A DNA stretch of 64,000 nucleotides from Nocardiopsis mwathae (GCF_014201195.1 NZ_JACHDS010000001.1:1922001-1986000), one strand, 5' to 3'; counted from the first letter of the stretch, positions 35,410 through 44,012 are shown. The notes: a model not told the origin generated them from the sequence alone. Numbers and translations are program-made.

Positions 35410-35524
35410 TGGTCCACCACCTCTTCCCTCCCCGCATCACCGGCCACGCGCACCTCAGGAACACGCGTGGCCGACCGGGGAGGGGAGCCGGGCAGGGCCA
35501 GTGAGGGCTTGGTCCAGGCCCGGC

Positions 35525-35566
35525 GCCGGGTGCCCCCGAGTCCGGGGAAGCAGCGGGGCACCCGGC
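35525..35566. terminator. terminator downstream of the toxin-antitoxin operon
   Basis: A perfect 12-bp stem, GCCGGGTGCCCC (35525-35536) with GGGGCACCCGGC (35555-35566), and an 18-base loop. It lies just past the antitoxin stop on the minus strand and after the small plus-strand gene. Confidence 0.65.
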
Positions 35567-35573
35567 TCCACTC

Positions 35574-35894
35574 CTAGCGTGCGGCAACCTCGCCGACGCC
35601 CTCCGCGGAATGCTTGGACGTCAAGACCCCGAAACGCAGCCGCCATCCGACGGCCCGCGCGTACCGCTGGATGGTGCTGATCCGCGGATTGCCGCCGATT
35701 CGCTCCAGATCGGAGACCACCGACTGCGTCGTCCCCATGCGCTGGGCGACATCGCTCTGGCTGAGCCCTCCCTGCTTGCGGAGGCTGACGAGGGCATCGA
35801 TGAGGTTGGCGTACTCGCGGGCGTCCTCATCCGCCTGCTTCTGCCGCGGGTCGTCGGGGTCGACGCCGATGTGTTCGTATAGGCCGGTTCCCAT
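35574..35894 (-). CDS. higA: XRE antitoxin (HigA-like)
   Basis: 106 residues. An N-terminal acidic lead (DPDDPRQKQADEDAREYANL) precedes a helix-turn-helix (LRKQGGLSQSDVAQRMGTTQSVVSDLERIGGNPRISTIQRYARAVG) of the type found in HigA antitoxins. It lies 117 bases downstream of a RelE/HigB-like toxin gene, the toxin-first order of HigBA systems. A perfect 16-bp palindrome sits in the gap between them. Confidence 0.82.
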   Translation of the reverse strand: MGTGLYEHIGVDPDDPRQKQADEDAREYANLIDALVSLRKQGGLSQSDVAQRMGTTQSVVSDLERIGGNPRISTIQRYARAVGWRLRFGVLTSKHSAEGVGEVAAR

Positions 35895-35975
35895 GCTGGT
35901 GGCTCCTTGTCGGCCTCGGGCCCGCCCCAGGCCATGGCCAGACGTCTACTGGACCTGGGCAGGCTATGGGAGATT

Positions 35976-35991
35976 ATCGCCTATAGGCGAT
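35976..35991. promoter_or_regulatory. perfect 16-bp palindrome between toxin and antitoxin genes
   Basis: ATCGCCTATAGGCGAT lies between the end of the toxin gene and the start of the antitoxin gene. It is a likely operator for the antitoxin's own promoter, because XRE antitoxins typically bind such palindromes. Confidence 0.6.
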
Positions 35992-36011
35992 GCTGTCTGC
36001 AAGGCGGGCCG

Positions 36012-36365
36012 TTATTCGTGATTGCGGCGCCTCCAGTCGCTGAGTCGGTCGAGCGCGAGCTGGATCGCCTTGGGCTCTGTCTGTCGTCTCTTCTCGAAGA
36101 AGTGCAGTGCCAACAGCACGACCCCGCAGGCGACCTCTGCGTACACGACGCGGAAGATCCGGTGGTCCCCGTCGGGCCTTCCTTCGAAAACACCGTCCCG
36201 TAAGGCTTTGACGTCTCTTGGGTAGGTCGACCTCTCAGCTATGCGCTGGAGGAGCAGTTCGAGGCGGGCGAGTTCGCTACGGCTCAGACGTGCGCGCTTG
36301 ATATCGTCGGCGATCTTGTCCCGCCCTGCTGGGCTGGAGTAGAACTCCCACCGTCGCCCTGTCAT
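36012..36365 (-). CDS. higB: RelE/HigB-like toxin (phage Gp49-like family)
   Basis: 117 residues. The pattern WEFYSSPAGRDKIADDIKRA at the start, then VKALRDGVFEGRPDGDHRIFRVVYAEV and the C-terminal LLALHFFEKRRQTEPKAIQLALDRLSDW, matches the Gp49-like HigB group of ribosome-dependent mRNA interferases. The ATG at 36365 has GGGGA 4-9 bases upstream. The antitoxin gene follows on the same strand. GAACA-T-TGTTC (36398-36408) lies just upstream and may be part of the promoter. Confidence 0.85.
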   Translation of the reverse strand: MTGRRWEFYSSPAGRDKIADDIKRARLSRSELARLELLLQRIAERSTYPRDVKALRDGVFEGRPDGDHRIFRVVYAEVACGVVLLALHFFEKRRQTEPKAIQLALDRLSDWRRRNHE

Positions 36366-36397
36366 CAGATCCCCTGTCGCGTGGAGGCTGCGGGGGT

Positions 36398-36408
36398 GAA
36401 CATTGTTC
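36398..36408. promoter_or_regulatory. inverted repeat upstream of the toxin gene
   Basis: GAACA-T-TGTTC is a perfect palindrome 33-43 bases before the toxin start, which suits autoregulation. Its GAAC/GTTC half-sites recall a LexA box but the spacer is one base short. Confidence 0.4.
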
Positions 36409-36599
36409 CGCAGAGCCTGAGGAAATATCGGGTTTTCCGATGAAGATGTCGGTTGGCGGCAGCGCCGCTGGGGAGGCAGTACGAGTGGAACAAGCGGAGT
36501 CCGCGTGCTGGGAGGTGAGTGTGGCCTGACGGACTGATGTTCTGGCGGGATTCCAGACAGCGGGTACGCAGGATCGGCGGACCGCCGTAGACTCGTCGG

Positions 36600-37793
36600 A
36601 TGACGCGCCCATACGACATCGTCCTTTACGGCGCCACGGGGTTCAGCGGTGGACTCACCGCCGACCGTCTCGCCGCCAACGCCCCGGCCGACACCCGCTG
36701 GGCACTGGCCGGGCGCGATCGGGCGCGGCTGGAGGCGGTGCGCGAACGCCTCGCCGGGATCAACCCGGCCTGCGCCGATCTCGACCTGCTGACCGCCGAC
36801 TCCACCGACCCCGACTCGATGCGGGCCGTCGCCGAGTCCGCCCGCGTCGTGGCCGCCGCGGCCGGCCCCTTCGCCGAGGTCGGCGAGCCCATGGTCGCCG
36901 CGTGCGCTCAGGCCGGAACCGACTACCTCGACATCACCGGGGAGACGACCTTCGTCGACCGGATGTACGTCGCCCACCACGAGGAGGCGCTGCGCACCGG
37001 CGCCCGCCTCGTCCACGCGTGCGGGTTCGACTCCGTTCCGCACGACCTCGGCGCCTACTTCACCGTCCAGCAGCTGCCCGAGGACGTCCCGATCAGCATC
37101 GAAGGCTTCGTCCGGATGTCGTCGACGCCGTCCGGCGGCACCTGGCACAGCCTCATCGGGATCGTCGCCGACCAGGGTGCCGCCGCGCGCGCTGCCAAGG
37201 ACCGCGCCGCCGTGGAGCGGCACCTGGCACGTCCTGAGGAAGGCATCGGAACGGGACGGCGCGCCCGGGTCGACCAGCGCCCCGTCCCCCGCACCCGGCT
37301 GACCAAGGGCTGGGCGCTGCCGATGCCGAGTCTGGACCCGCAGATCATCCGGCGCTCCGCCGCGGCGCTGGACCGGTACGGCCCGGACTTCCGCTACGGC
37401 CAGTACATGGCGACCCGCCGCCTGGTGAGCGCGGCGGGCACGGCAGCCGGTGTCGGCGGTCTCGTCGTCGGTTCCAAGATCCCCCGGGTCCGCGACTACC
37501 TCCTCGGCAAGCGCACGCAGGGCGACGGCCCGTCGGCGGAGGAGCGCGCCCGCGGGTACTTCCGCCTCCGGTTCCTCGGGGAGGGGGGAGGCCGCCGCGT
37601 CGTCACCGAGGTCGCGGGCGGCGACCCGTACGACGCCACCGCCGATATCTTCTCCCAGGCCGCACTGTGCCTGGCGCACGGCGACCTGCCGACGACCGCG
37701 GGCCAGGTCACCCCGGCCGTCGCCATGGGCGCCGCTCTCACCGCCCGGCTGCGGGGCGAAGGCATCTCCTTCCGCGTCCTCCGGGAGGAGTGA
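36600..37793 (+). CDS. saccharopine-dehydrogenase-like/trans-acting enoyl reductase family protein
   Basis: 397 residues. The N-terminal Rossmann fold begins YDIVLYGATGFSGGLTADRLA, and VVAAAAGPFAEVGEPMVAACAQAGTDYLDITGE and HACGFDSVPHDLGAY are the family's hallmark segments. Mycobacterial relatives (Rv2449c, Rv2953 type) act as enoyl reductases on lipid intermediates. The C-terminal helix pair (AGTAAGVGGLVVG) may touch the membrane. The start is an ATG at 36600. The adjacent genes give no pathway, so the substrate is open. Confidence 0.85.
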   Translation: MTRPYDIVLYGATGFSGGLTADRLAANAPADTRWALAGRDRARLEAVRERLAGINPACADLDLLTADSTDPDSMRAVAESARVVAAAAGPFAEVGEPMVAACAQAGTDYLDITGETTFVDRMYVAHHEEALRTGARLVHACGFDSVPHDLGAYFTVQQLPEDVPISIEGFVRMSSTPSGGTWHSLIGIVADQGAAARAAKDRAAVERHLARPEEGIGTGRRARVDQRPVPRTRLTKGWALPMPSLDPQIIRRSAAALDRYGPDFRYGQYMATRRLVSAAGTAAGVGGLVVGSKIPRVRDYLLGKRTQGDGPSAEERARGYFRLRFLGEGGGRRVVTEVAGGDPYDATADIFSQAALCLAHGDLPTTAGQVTPAVAMGAALTARLRGEGISFRVLREE

Positions 37794-38021
37794 CGCGCCT
37801 GGCAAGGTCCGGCGAGCCCGTCAAGCCCGTCAAGCCCGGCAAGCCGATGGGACGTCGGGTGGGCGACCGGTACGTCCGGGTGACCAGGTCTCCCGGGAAT
37901 TCGGGGCATACCTGGATGCGGCTGGCCGGATAACGGGGATTGTGCCGATGTCTCGGTAGGCGAGGCGCGTGCGGTGCTGAAAAGTGGCCGATTGGCCATC
38001 ACCGTCAGCGCTTGGAGCAGC

Positions 38022-38327
38022 GTGAAGCGTTACGTAGCCGTTCTCGCCATCGCCGGACTCGTTCTCGGTGGGGTGGCGTCGCCCGCGCATGTCGCCAGGG
38101 GAACGTTCTCCTACACGGTCGGTTTCCGCGAGCCCCACCTCGTCGACCCGCCGAATAACGTGTGCCACACGCTGGCCGAGGCCGTTCCCGCCCGTCGGCT
38201 GACCAACTCGACCGATGCGCGTGCACTCGTCTTCAACGAGCCCGACTGCCACACCTTCGTCTCCGACCTGGAGCCCGGCGAGACCGCTTCCCCGGTGATG
38301 ACCGGCCGCAGCGTCACTTTCCTTTGA
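38022..38327 (+). CDS. small secreted protein of unknown function
   Basis: 101 residues. A signal peptide (VKRYVAVLAIAGLVLGGVASPAHVA) precedes a beta-rich mature part with two Cys (NNVCHTLAEA, NEPDCHTF) that could form a disulfide. It resembles the many small Cys-pair secreted proteins of streptomycetes. The GTG at 38022 was chosen because it begins the signal peptide; an upstream in-frame GTG at 37974 would hide it. No family recognised. Confidence 0.65.
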   Translation: MKRYVAVLAIAGLVLGGVASPAHVARGTFSYTVGFREPHLVDPPNNVCHTLAEAVPARRLTNSTDARALVFNEPDCHTFVSDLEPGETASPVMTGRSVTFL

Positions 38328-38603
38328 CTGCTGCGCGGGTGGCGGGGGCAGGTGGGGTCCGCTGGGCGGCCTTGTCTGCGGTCACGTGCGGGATGTTCTG
38401 CAGGAAAAGCGGCAGCGACGGCGGCAGGGGTCTGGGCCCGCCTTTTCTCTGTGGGTGGGCGGGTGGCCGGGCCAGCGGCGAGTGCCAGCGCCTGCGGTCG
38501 GCCCCGGTCCCGTACGGAGAGGCAGCGACGAGGAGGAGCCGGGAGGGCGCCCCTCCCACCCCTCGGCCCGTGCCGCAACCGGCCTCATCCGCGGCCCTAC
38601 TTC

Positions 38604-38667
38604 CGTTGATCTCGGGGATATCGGGGTAGAAACCGCCCGCGAGACCCCGATATCTCCGAGATCAACG
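38604..38667. repeat. internal long hairpin 1
   Basis: Arms of 24 bases (38604-38627 and 38644-38667) match with one mismatch around a 16-base loop. The outer part CGTTGATCTCGG is shared with hairpin 2; the inner part GATATCGGGGT is not. Confidence 0.9.
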
Positions 38668-38768
38668 AGGGCGGGGCGGGAAAGCGCTACCCCGAGCCCA
38701 AACCCCGGTGGCGCGCGGGTGAGGGCCCCGGATCGGGGGGCTGGTCGGACCAGAATGGATCCCCGCGA

Positions 38769-38975
38769 TGACCATGGGAAAAAATCGGGCGAAACGGACA
38801 CCACCGGATGCGAGCCCATGATCATCTTCAGGGAGGGGTCGGAGCTCCCGGATCATGGAAACGGCTGCACGCGAAGCGGAAAGCCGGACTTCCGGCCGGG
38901 CCGAAGCCGCCGGTCCGCCCGCCCCCAACCATCCCCCGCACCCGAAAGACCATCGGACAGCGCTTTCCCACCCCC
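38769..38975. repeat. dispersed repeat, copy A
   Basis: Two blocks recur near 52.6 kb: 38769-38826 (49 of 58 bases identical to 52589-52646) and 38906-38975 (about 53 of 70 identical to 52665-52734, without gaps). The segment between the blocks is longer here (79 against 18 bases). The first block folds on itself through CATGGG/CCCATG. Confidence 0.8.
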
Positions 38976-38976
38976 T

Positions 38977-39048
38977 CCCCCGTTGATCTCGGCGAAGTGC
39001 ACCGAAAAATCGCTGCCATTAGGTGCACTTTGCCGAGATCAACGGGGG
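38977..39048. repeat. internal long hairpin 2
   Basis: Arms of 27 bases (38977-39003 and 39022-39048) match with one mismatch around an 18-base loop. The outer CCCCCGTTGATCTCGG segment matches hairpin 1 while the inner segment (AAGTGCACC) differs. Confidence 0.9.
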
Positions 39049-39343
39049 AGGGCGCCGGTACGGCCGGTTGCGGCACGGACCGGGGGTGGGTAGGGGCGCC
39101 TATGCCCCACTCCTCCTCGTCGCTGCCTCTCCCAACGGGACCAGGACCGGACCGGCGCGAAGGCCCCCGCCGTTGGCCCGGCCGCCTGCCCACCCGCAGG
39201 GCGACCGGCGGCCCCAGTCCCTTCCTGCCCTCGTCGCTGCTGTGCGTCTCCGCAGGACACCGCGCACGGGACCACCGACACGGCCTCCAGCAGCGGGCCC
39301 GCTGCGCCCGCGCCGAAGGCCGACGGGCCGCCCTTTCGGCCTC

Positions 39344-40447
39344 CTAGCGCTCCAGTACCCGGCGCAGGGCGGACAGGACCAGCTCGGCGCGGTCGAGGCG
39401 GGCATTGTGGCCCATCAGGCCGATGCGCCAGATGGTCGAGGCGAGGTCGCCCACGCCCGCGCCGATCTCGATGTCGTACTCGGTGAGCAGCCGCTCGCGC
39501 ACCTTGGCCGAGTCCACGTCCTCCGGGACGCGCACCGAGGTGAGCTGGGGGAGTCGGTGGCCCTCCGCCGCGAACGGTTCCAGGCCCATCTCCTGCAGGC
39601 CCTCCTGCAGGCGGGCGCCGACCGCGCGGTGGCGCTCGGTGACGGCGTCCAGGCCTTCCTCCTGGATACGCGCGAGCGCGGCGTCCAGGGACGCGATCAT
39701 CGCGGTCGGTGCCGTGTGGTGGTACACGCGCCCGCCGCTGCCCGGGGCGCCGTGGACGTAGGCGCCGAGCAGGCCGAGGTCCAGGTACCAGACCGGCGGC
39801 ACCTCCACCCGGCGCTCCCATGCGCGCTCGGAGAAGGTGAACGGCGCCAGCCCGGGGGCGACGCCCAGGCACTTCTGCGTGCCGGAGTAGGCGATGTCCA
39901 CCCCCCACGCGTCGACGGCCACGGGGATCCCGGCGAGCGAGGTGACGCAGTCGGCCAGCAGCAGCGTCTCCGTCGAGCGCGACCGAAGGGCCGCGCCCAG
40001 GGCCGCGATGTCGCTCTCGACCCCCGTCGACGTCTCGGCATGCACGGCGGCGACGATCGCGGGGGAGGGGTGCGCGGCAAGGACGCGTTCGGTGTCCACC
40101 GGCTCGCCCCAGGTGTGGTCGACCCGGATCACCTCGGCGCCGTAGCGGGACGCGACCTCGCACATCCGCACGCCGAACACCCCGTTGACCGCGACCACGA
40201 CGACGTCACCGGGGCGGACGGTGTTGGCGAACGCCGCCTCCATGCCGATCGACCCGGTCCCCGACAGCGGGAGCGTCACCGGGTTGGCGGTGCCCCACAC
40301 CGTGCGCAGGCGGTCGCACGCGCGGTCCAGGAGCTTGATGAACTCCGGGTCGAGGTGCCCCAGCAGTGGTGCGGCCAGCCCGGCGGTGGCCTCGGGGTAG
40401 GGGTTGCTCGGTCCAGGTCCCAGCAGGATGCGCTCGCTCAAAGCCAT
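39344..40447 (-). CDS. class V aminotransferase (alanine-glyoxylate/serine type)
   Basis: 367 residues. The start ERILLGPGPSNPYPEA is the AGXT/serine-glyoxylate hallmark; VTLPLSGTGSIGMEAAFANTVRPGD, HAETSTGVESDI and the PLP-lysine motif AYSGTQKCLGVAPGLAPFTF follow. The reaction is probably amino transfer between alanine or serine and glyoxylate or a related keto acid. The ATG at 40447 fits the family start. It is divergent from the GNAT gene. Confidence 0.9.
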   Translation of the reverse strand: MALSERILLGPGPSNPYPEATAGLAAPLLGHLDPEFIKLLDRACDRLRTVWGTANPVTLPLSGTGSIGMEAAFANTVRPGDVVVVAVNGVFGVRMCEVASRYGAEVIRVDHTWGEPVDTERVLAAHPSPAIVAAVHAETSTGVESDIAALGAALRSRSTETLLLADCVTSLAGIPVAVDAWGVDIAYSGTQKCLGVAPGLAPFTFSERAWERRVEVPPVWYLDLGLLGAYVHGAPGSGGRVYHHTAPTAMIASLDAALARIQEEGLDAVTERHRAVGARLQEGLQEMGLEPFAAEGHRLPQLTSVRVPEDVDSAKVRERLLTEYDIEIGAGVGDLASTIWRIGLMGHNARLDRAELVLSALRRVLER

Positions 40448-40762
40448 GCCGTTCACTCTAGACGCGGGTGTCCCGCCGCTGCGGACCCGCCCCACCGTTC
40501 GCCGGTGTGCGTGCGGTTCCCGGCGGTGTGCAGGCATGTCCGGATCTGGGCGGTGGCGGGCGTATCGTGCTTTCGGGCCGCCTGTGGGGTGGGCCGATGG
40601 GACCAGAAGGACACGAGGCGAGCGGAGGGGCGGCGCATGGGTACATCGCGCGGCGGGCACAGCGGGCGGTGCGCGACCCGCGATCCGGGCCGGGTGGCGG
40701 CCGGGGCCGGCGACGGGGGCGGGGGCGTCGGCGTAACCGCAGATGGGATCACGGGGATCGCG

Positions 40763-41266
40763 GTGCGGTCCGTTCGCATCACCGACCCGCTGGCGGCGCC
40801 CATGATCGCCGAGCTCACCGCCGAGTACAGCCGCCGCTACGGCGAGGAGAACGGCCGCTATGAGATGAACTCCATCCCGGACTCCGACTTCGCCCCGCCG
40901 CACGGCGGCGTCCTGCTGCTGGAGGAGCACGGTGAGGTCATCGCGGGCGGGGCGTTCCGCCGCTGGGAGCACCCGTTGGACGGGGTGCCGGGTGCCCGTG
41001 TCGCGCCCGGCGCTCCGACGGCCGAGTTCAAGCGCGTGTGGACCGCTGGCGCCCACCGGCGCCGCGGGCTGGCCCGCCGGGTCATGGCCGAACTGGAGGC
41101 GGCGGCCCACCGCGCCGGTTACCGTACGGCGTTCCTCAGCACCGGGCCGGCCCAGCCGGAGGCGATCGCGCTCTACACCCGCCTCGGCTACACCCGTCTC
41201 GACCCCGCCGAGGTCCCGGGGATCGTGTACCCCGACTGCGTTCCCTTCACCAGGCTTCTGGGGTAG
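40763..41266 (+). CDS. GNAT-family N-acetyltransferase
   Basis: About 167 residues. The acetyl-CoA-binding motif A is FKRVWTAGAHRRRGLARRVMAELEAAAHRAGY, followed by the motif-B ending AFLSTGPAQPEAIALYTRLGYTRLD. The substrate is unknown. The GTG at 40763 begins the conserved fold with GGGGA upstream. An ATG at 40637 with a good GGAGGGG site would add 42 Gly/Ala/Arg-rich residues unlike the family, so the start is uncertain. Confidence 0.82.
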   Translation: MRSVRITDPLAAPMIAELTAEYSRRYGEENGRYEMNSIPDSDFAPPHGGVLLLEEHGEVIAGGAFRRWEHPLDGVPGARVAPGAPTAEFKRVWTAGAHRRRGLARRVMAELEAAAHRAGYRTAFLSTGPAQPEAIALYTRLGYTRLDPAEVPGIVYPDCVPFTRLLG

Positions 41267-41319
41267 CGCACCGACGCGAGCGATGAGAGGAACGAATGAG
41301 AGGGAAGGGACGGGGGGAC

Positions 41320-41405
41320 GAGCTGGAGGGAGGCTGGAGGGAGGTGGAGGGGAGATGGGAGGGAGGTGGAGGGGAGATGGGAGATGGGAGGGAAGCGGGG
41401 GAGTG
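41320..41405. repeat. purine-rich short tandem repeats
   Basis: About 85 bases are almost pure G and A on the plus strand, built from repeats such as GGAGGTGGAGGGGAGATGGG, present twice in tandem, and shorter GGAGATGGGA units. The stretch lies in the 341-bp spacer before the aminopeptidase gene; the rest of that spacer shows no gene. Runs of G here could form quadruplex or triplex DNA. Confidence 0.85.
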
Positions 41406-41607
41406 GCGTCGGTCGCTAGCTGGTCGGCTGTCGCGTCGAGCTCGCCTCCGGGCCCGGTCCGGGTGCTCCGGGGTGGGCACCGGCGCGTGCGTTCGCGGCG
41501 GCGGTGGGCACAGGGGTATCCGGGTGGTCCGATCCTCATACGATGAGGAGGAAGCGCCGCCACGAGCGGCGCCCGCACCACACGCACTCGATGAGGAGGG
41601 CCCTACC

Positions 41608-43122
41608 GTGTCCGACCACCAGCATCCGCAGGCCGAGACGGAATCCGCCGGCACCGCCGAGGCCCCGGTGTTCAAGCCCCGCAAGAACGGCCAGGCGCAG
41701 GCGCCCTCCGAGGAGCTGGTCGCATGGATGCGCACGGGGTGGGCCGACACCGAGATGCGCGACCTGAAGCCCATCGAACAGGCCGCCCACACCGCGCGGC
41801 GGCGCGAGGCGCTCAGTGCCGCCTTCCCGGGCGAACGGCTGGTCATCCCGGCGGGCAACCTCACGACCCGCTCCAACGACACCGAGTACCCGTTCCGCGC
41901 CGCCTGCGACTACGTCTACCTCTCCGGTGACCAGACCGACGACGGCTGCCTCGTCTTCGAACCCCGCGCCGAGGGCGGGCACGACGTCACCGCCTTCCTC
42001 CGGCCGCGCTCCAGCCGGGAGAACGGCGAGTTCTGGCTCGACGGCCACGGCGAGCTGTGGGTCGGCCGCCGCGAGAGCCTGCAGGAGTCCGCCGCACTGC
42101 TGGGGATCGACACGGCCGACGTACGCACGCTGCCCGACGTCCTGCGCAAGGCGCCCTCCGCGCCCACCCGCATCGTGCGCGGCCACGACAGCGGACTGGA
42201 GTCGGTGCTGGCCGAGGTACGCGGCGCCGTCTCCCAGGAGGAGCAGGACACCGCGGCCCGGCGCGACGAAGAGCTCACCGTCACCCTGCACGACCACCGC
42301 CTGGTGAAGGACGAGTGGGAGATCCGCCAGCTGCAGCAGGCGGTCGACTCCACCGTGCGCGGCTTCCACGACGTCGTGCAAGCGCTCCCCAAGGCCAAGG
42401 CCACCTCCGAGCGCTACATCGAGGGCACGTTCTTCCTTCGCGCCCGCGTGGAGGGCAACGATGTGGGCTACGGCAGCATCGCCGCCTCCGGCCCCAACGC
42501 CACCACCCTGCACTGGGTGCGCAATGACGGCCCGGTGCGCGACGGTGAGCTGCTGCTGCTCGACGCCGGGGTGGAGACCACCACCCTCTACACCGCCGAC
42601 GTCACCCGCACGATCCCGATCTCCGGCCGGTTCACCGACGTCCAGCGGCGCGTGTACGACCTCGTGTTCAGGGCACAGGAGGCCGCGCTCGCCGCGGTCG
42701 CCCCGGGCAACCGGTTCCTCGCCTACCACGAGGCCGCGCAGCGGACCCTCGCAGAAGGCCTGGTGGAGTGGGGCCTGCTCGACGGCCCGGTCGACAAGGT
42801 GCTGGAGCAGGGCCTGCAGCGCCGCTACACGCTGCACGGAACCGGGCACATGCTGGGCCTGGACGTGCACGACTGCGCGGCCTCCCGCACCGAGGTGCAC
42901 CTGTACGGCGAGCTTCAGCCCGGCATGGTCCTCACCGTCGAGCCGGGCCTGTACTTCCAGCCCGACGACCTCACCGTGCCGGAGGAGCTGCGCGGCATCG
43001 GTGTCCGCATCGAGGACGACGTGCTCGTGACGCCGGAGGGCAACCGGGTCCTGTCGGCCGCCCTGCCGCGCCGCTCCGAGGAGGTCGAGGCCTGGCTGGC
43101 CGAGCACTCGCCCCGGGCCTGA
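41608..43122 (+). CDS. pepP: Xaa-Pro aminopeptidase (aminopeptidase P)
   Basis: 504 residues of the M24B family, removing an N-terminal residue before proline. The AMP_N domain covers the first part (RRREALSAAFPGERLVIPAG, YPFRAACDYVYLSG). The metal ligands of the pita-bread fold are visible in LLLDAGVETTTLYTADVTRTIP (two Asp), HGTGHMLGLDVHD (His), TVEPGLYF (Glu) and GIGVRIEDDVLV (Glu). The GTG at 41608 has an excellent GAGGAGGG 7 bases upstream. Length matches actinobacterial PepP. Confidence 0.95.
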   Translation: MSDHQHPQAETESAGTAEAPVFKPRKNGQAQAPSEELVAWMRTGWADTEMRDLKPIEQAAHTARRREALSAAFPGERLVIPAGNLTTRSNDTEYPFRAACDYVYLSGDQTDDGCLVFEPRAEGGHDVTAFLRPRSSRENGEFWLDGHGELWVGRRESLQESAALLGIDTADVRTLPDVLRKAPSAPTRIVRGHDSGLESVLAEVRGAVSQEEQDTAARRDEELTVTLHDHRLVKDEWEIRQLQQAVDSTVRGFHDVVQALPKAKATSERYIEGTFFLRARVEGNDVGYGSIAASGPNATTLHWVRNDGPVRDGELLLLDAGVETTTLYTADVTRTIPISGRFTDVQRRVYDLVFRAQEAALAAVAPGNRFLAYHEAAQRTLAEGLVEWGLLDGPVDKVLEQGLQRRYTLHGTGHMLGLDVHDCAASRTEVHLYGELQPGMVLTVEPGLYFQPDDLTVPEELRGIGVRIEDDVLVTPEGNRVLSAALPRRSEEVEAWLAEHSPRA

Positions 43123-43138
43123 GCCGCCTCGCACGGAG

Positions 43139-43816
43139 TCACGCGTCGTCCCGGCCGGGGTAGGCGTTGTACACGCCCGCCTCCTCCTGGCCGGAGAGGC
43201 GCTGAATCGCGGCCATGATCTCGTCGGTGATCGCGCGCCGTGCGGGGCCGGGCTTCCGTCCGCCGTAGTGGTCGGGTCCGAAGACCATCGGGGTGCCGAA
43301 GCGGATGGTGATCTCGGCGACCCGGGGGATCCGCGCGCCGATGGGCTGGATGCGCTCGGTGCCCGACAGCGCGAACGGGACCACCGGCGCGCCGGACTCC
43401 ATGGCCAGGTGGGCCACGCCGGTGCGGCCGCGGTACAGTCGCCCGTCGCGGGACCGGGTCCCCTCGGGGTAGATCGCGAACGCCTCGCCGTCCTTCAGTG
43501 CCCTCAACCCCAGTTCGAGGGCGTCGAGTGCCTCGCGGCTGCTGCCGCGTCGCACCGGAACGGCACCGAGGGCGGTGAAGGTGAACCGGGAGAGCCGCCC
43601 CTTCACGCCGGGGCCCTCGAAGTAGGCCGCCTTGGCGAGGAATCGCACGCGGCGCGGAACGGCGAGCGGGATGACCACGCTGTCGCTGAAGGAGAGGTGG
43701 TTCCCGGCCAGGATCACCGGGCCGGAGGGCGGGATGTTCTCCACGCCCTCGATGGTCGGCCGGTAGACCACCTTGCCCAAGGCCGACGCGGTCGCTCGTA
43801 GCGTGTCGTAGAGCAC
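43139..43816 (-). CDS. plsC: 1-acyl-sn-glycerol-3-phosphate acyltransferase (PlsC-like)
   Basis: 225 residues. The HX4D motif is NHLSFSD near residue 40, and the acyl-acceptor motif EGTRSRDG follows near 120, with FLAKAAYFEGPGVKG and VVPFALSGTERI between and after. It should transfer an acyl chain to lysophosphatidate at the membrane face. The GTG at 43816 has GGAGACCC upstream. It is convergent with pepP, with a 16-base gap. Confidence 0.9.
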   Translation of the reverse strand: MLYDTLRATASALGKVVYRPTIEGVENIPPSGPVILAGNHLSFSDSVVIPLAVPRRVRFLAKAAYFEGPGVKGRLSRFTFTALGAVPVRRGSSREALDALELGLRALKDGEAFAIYPEGTRSRDGRLYRGRTGVAHLAMESGAPVVPFALSGTERIQPIGARIPRVAEITIRFGTPMVFGPDHYGGRKPGPARRAITDEIMAAIQRLSGQEEAGVYNAYPGRDDA

Positions 43817-44012
43817 GGGTCTCCGATCGTCGGACGTCTGACCGCGGGTCCGCCGCAGCGTTCCCGCCACGACAATCTAGTGCCCGTCGGCTCCGCTCGG
43901 GGCGGCGCCCGTCTGCTCCGGACCCGCCCGGGCCGGGCCGGAGCGGGGGAGACGAACGCGATCAGCGGGAACGTGACCCGAGCGCGACTCCGGGCTGGTG
44001 CAATGGTGCAGC

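Larger units (their letters stand above)
38335..39290. repeat. large diverged inverted repeat element with internal hairpins
   Basis: The left arm (about 38335-38600) read on the minus strand matches the right arm (about 39061-39290) over most of its length, for example GGTTGCGGCACGG and CTCCTCCTCGTCGCTGCC in both. The inner ends of both arms carry related long hairpins sharing CGTTGATCTCGG/CCGAGATCAACG, each followed inwards by a GGGAAAGCGCT-like segment. No coding frame or transposase is credible inside. This is a bipartite non-coding repeat, not ordinary spacer. The arm boundaries are estimates by eye. Confidence 0.75.

Noticed and set aside
36398-36408. LexA/SOS box before the toxin gene
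   Set aside because: The GAAC and GTTC half-sites are separated by 3 bases, but the actinobacterial LexA box needs 4. It is kept only as a general palindrome.
36439-36528. 29-residue frame starting MKMSVGGSAAGE
   Set aside because: Too short, without a ribosome site or similarity, inside the toxin-gene promoter region.
38328-39343. Genes inside the 1-kb gap
   Set aside because: Open frames on both strands exist only because of GC content. They are interrupted by the hairpins and are low-complexity Arg/Pro/Gly; the DNA is better explained by the inverted repeat.
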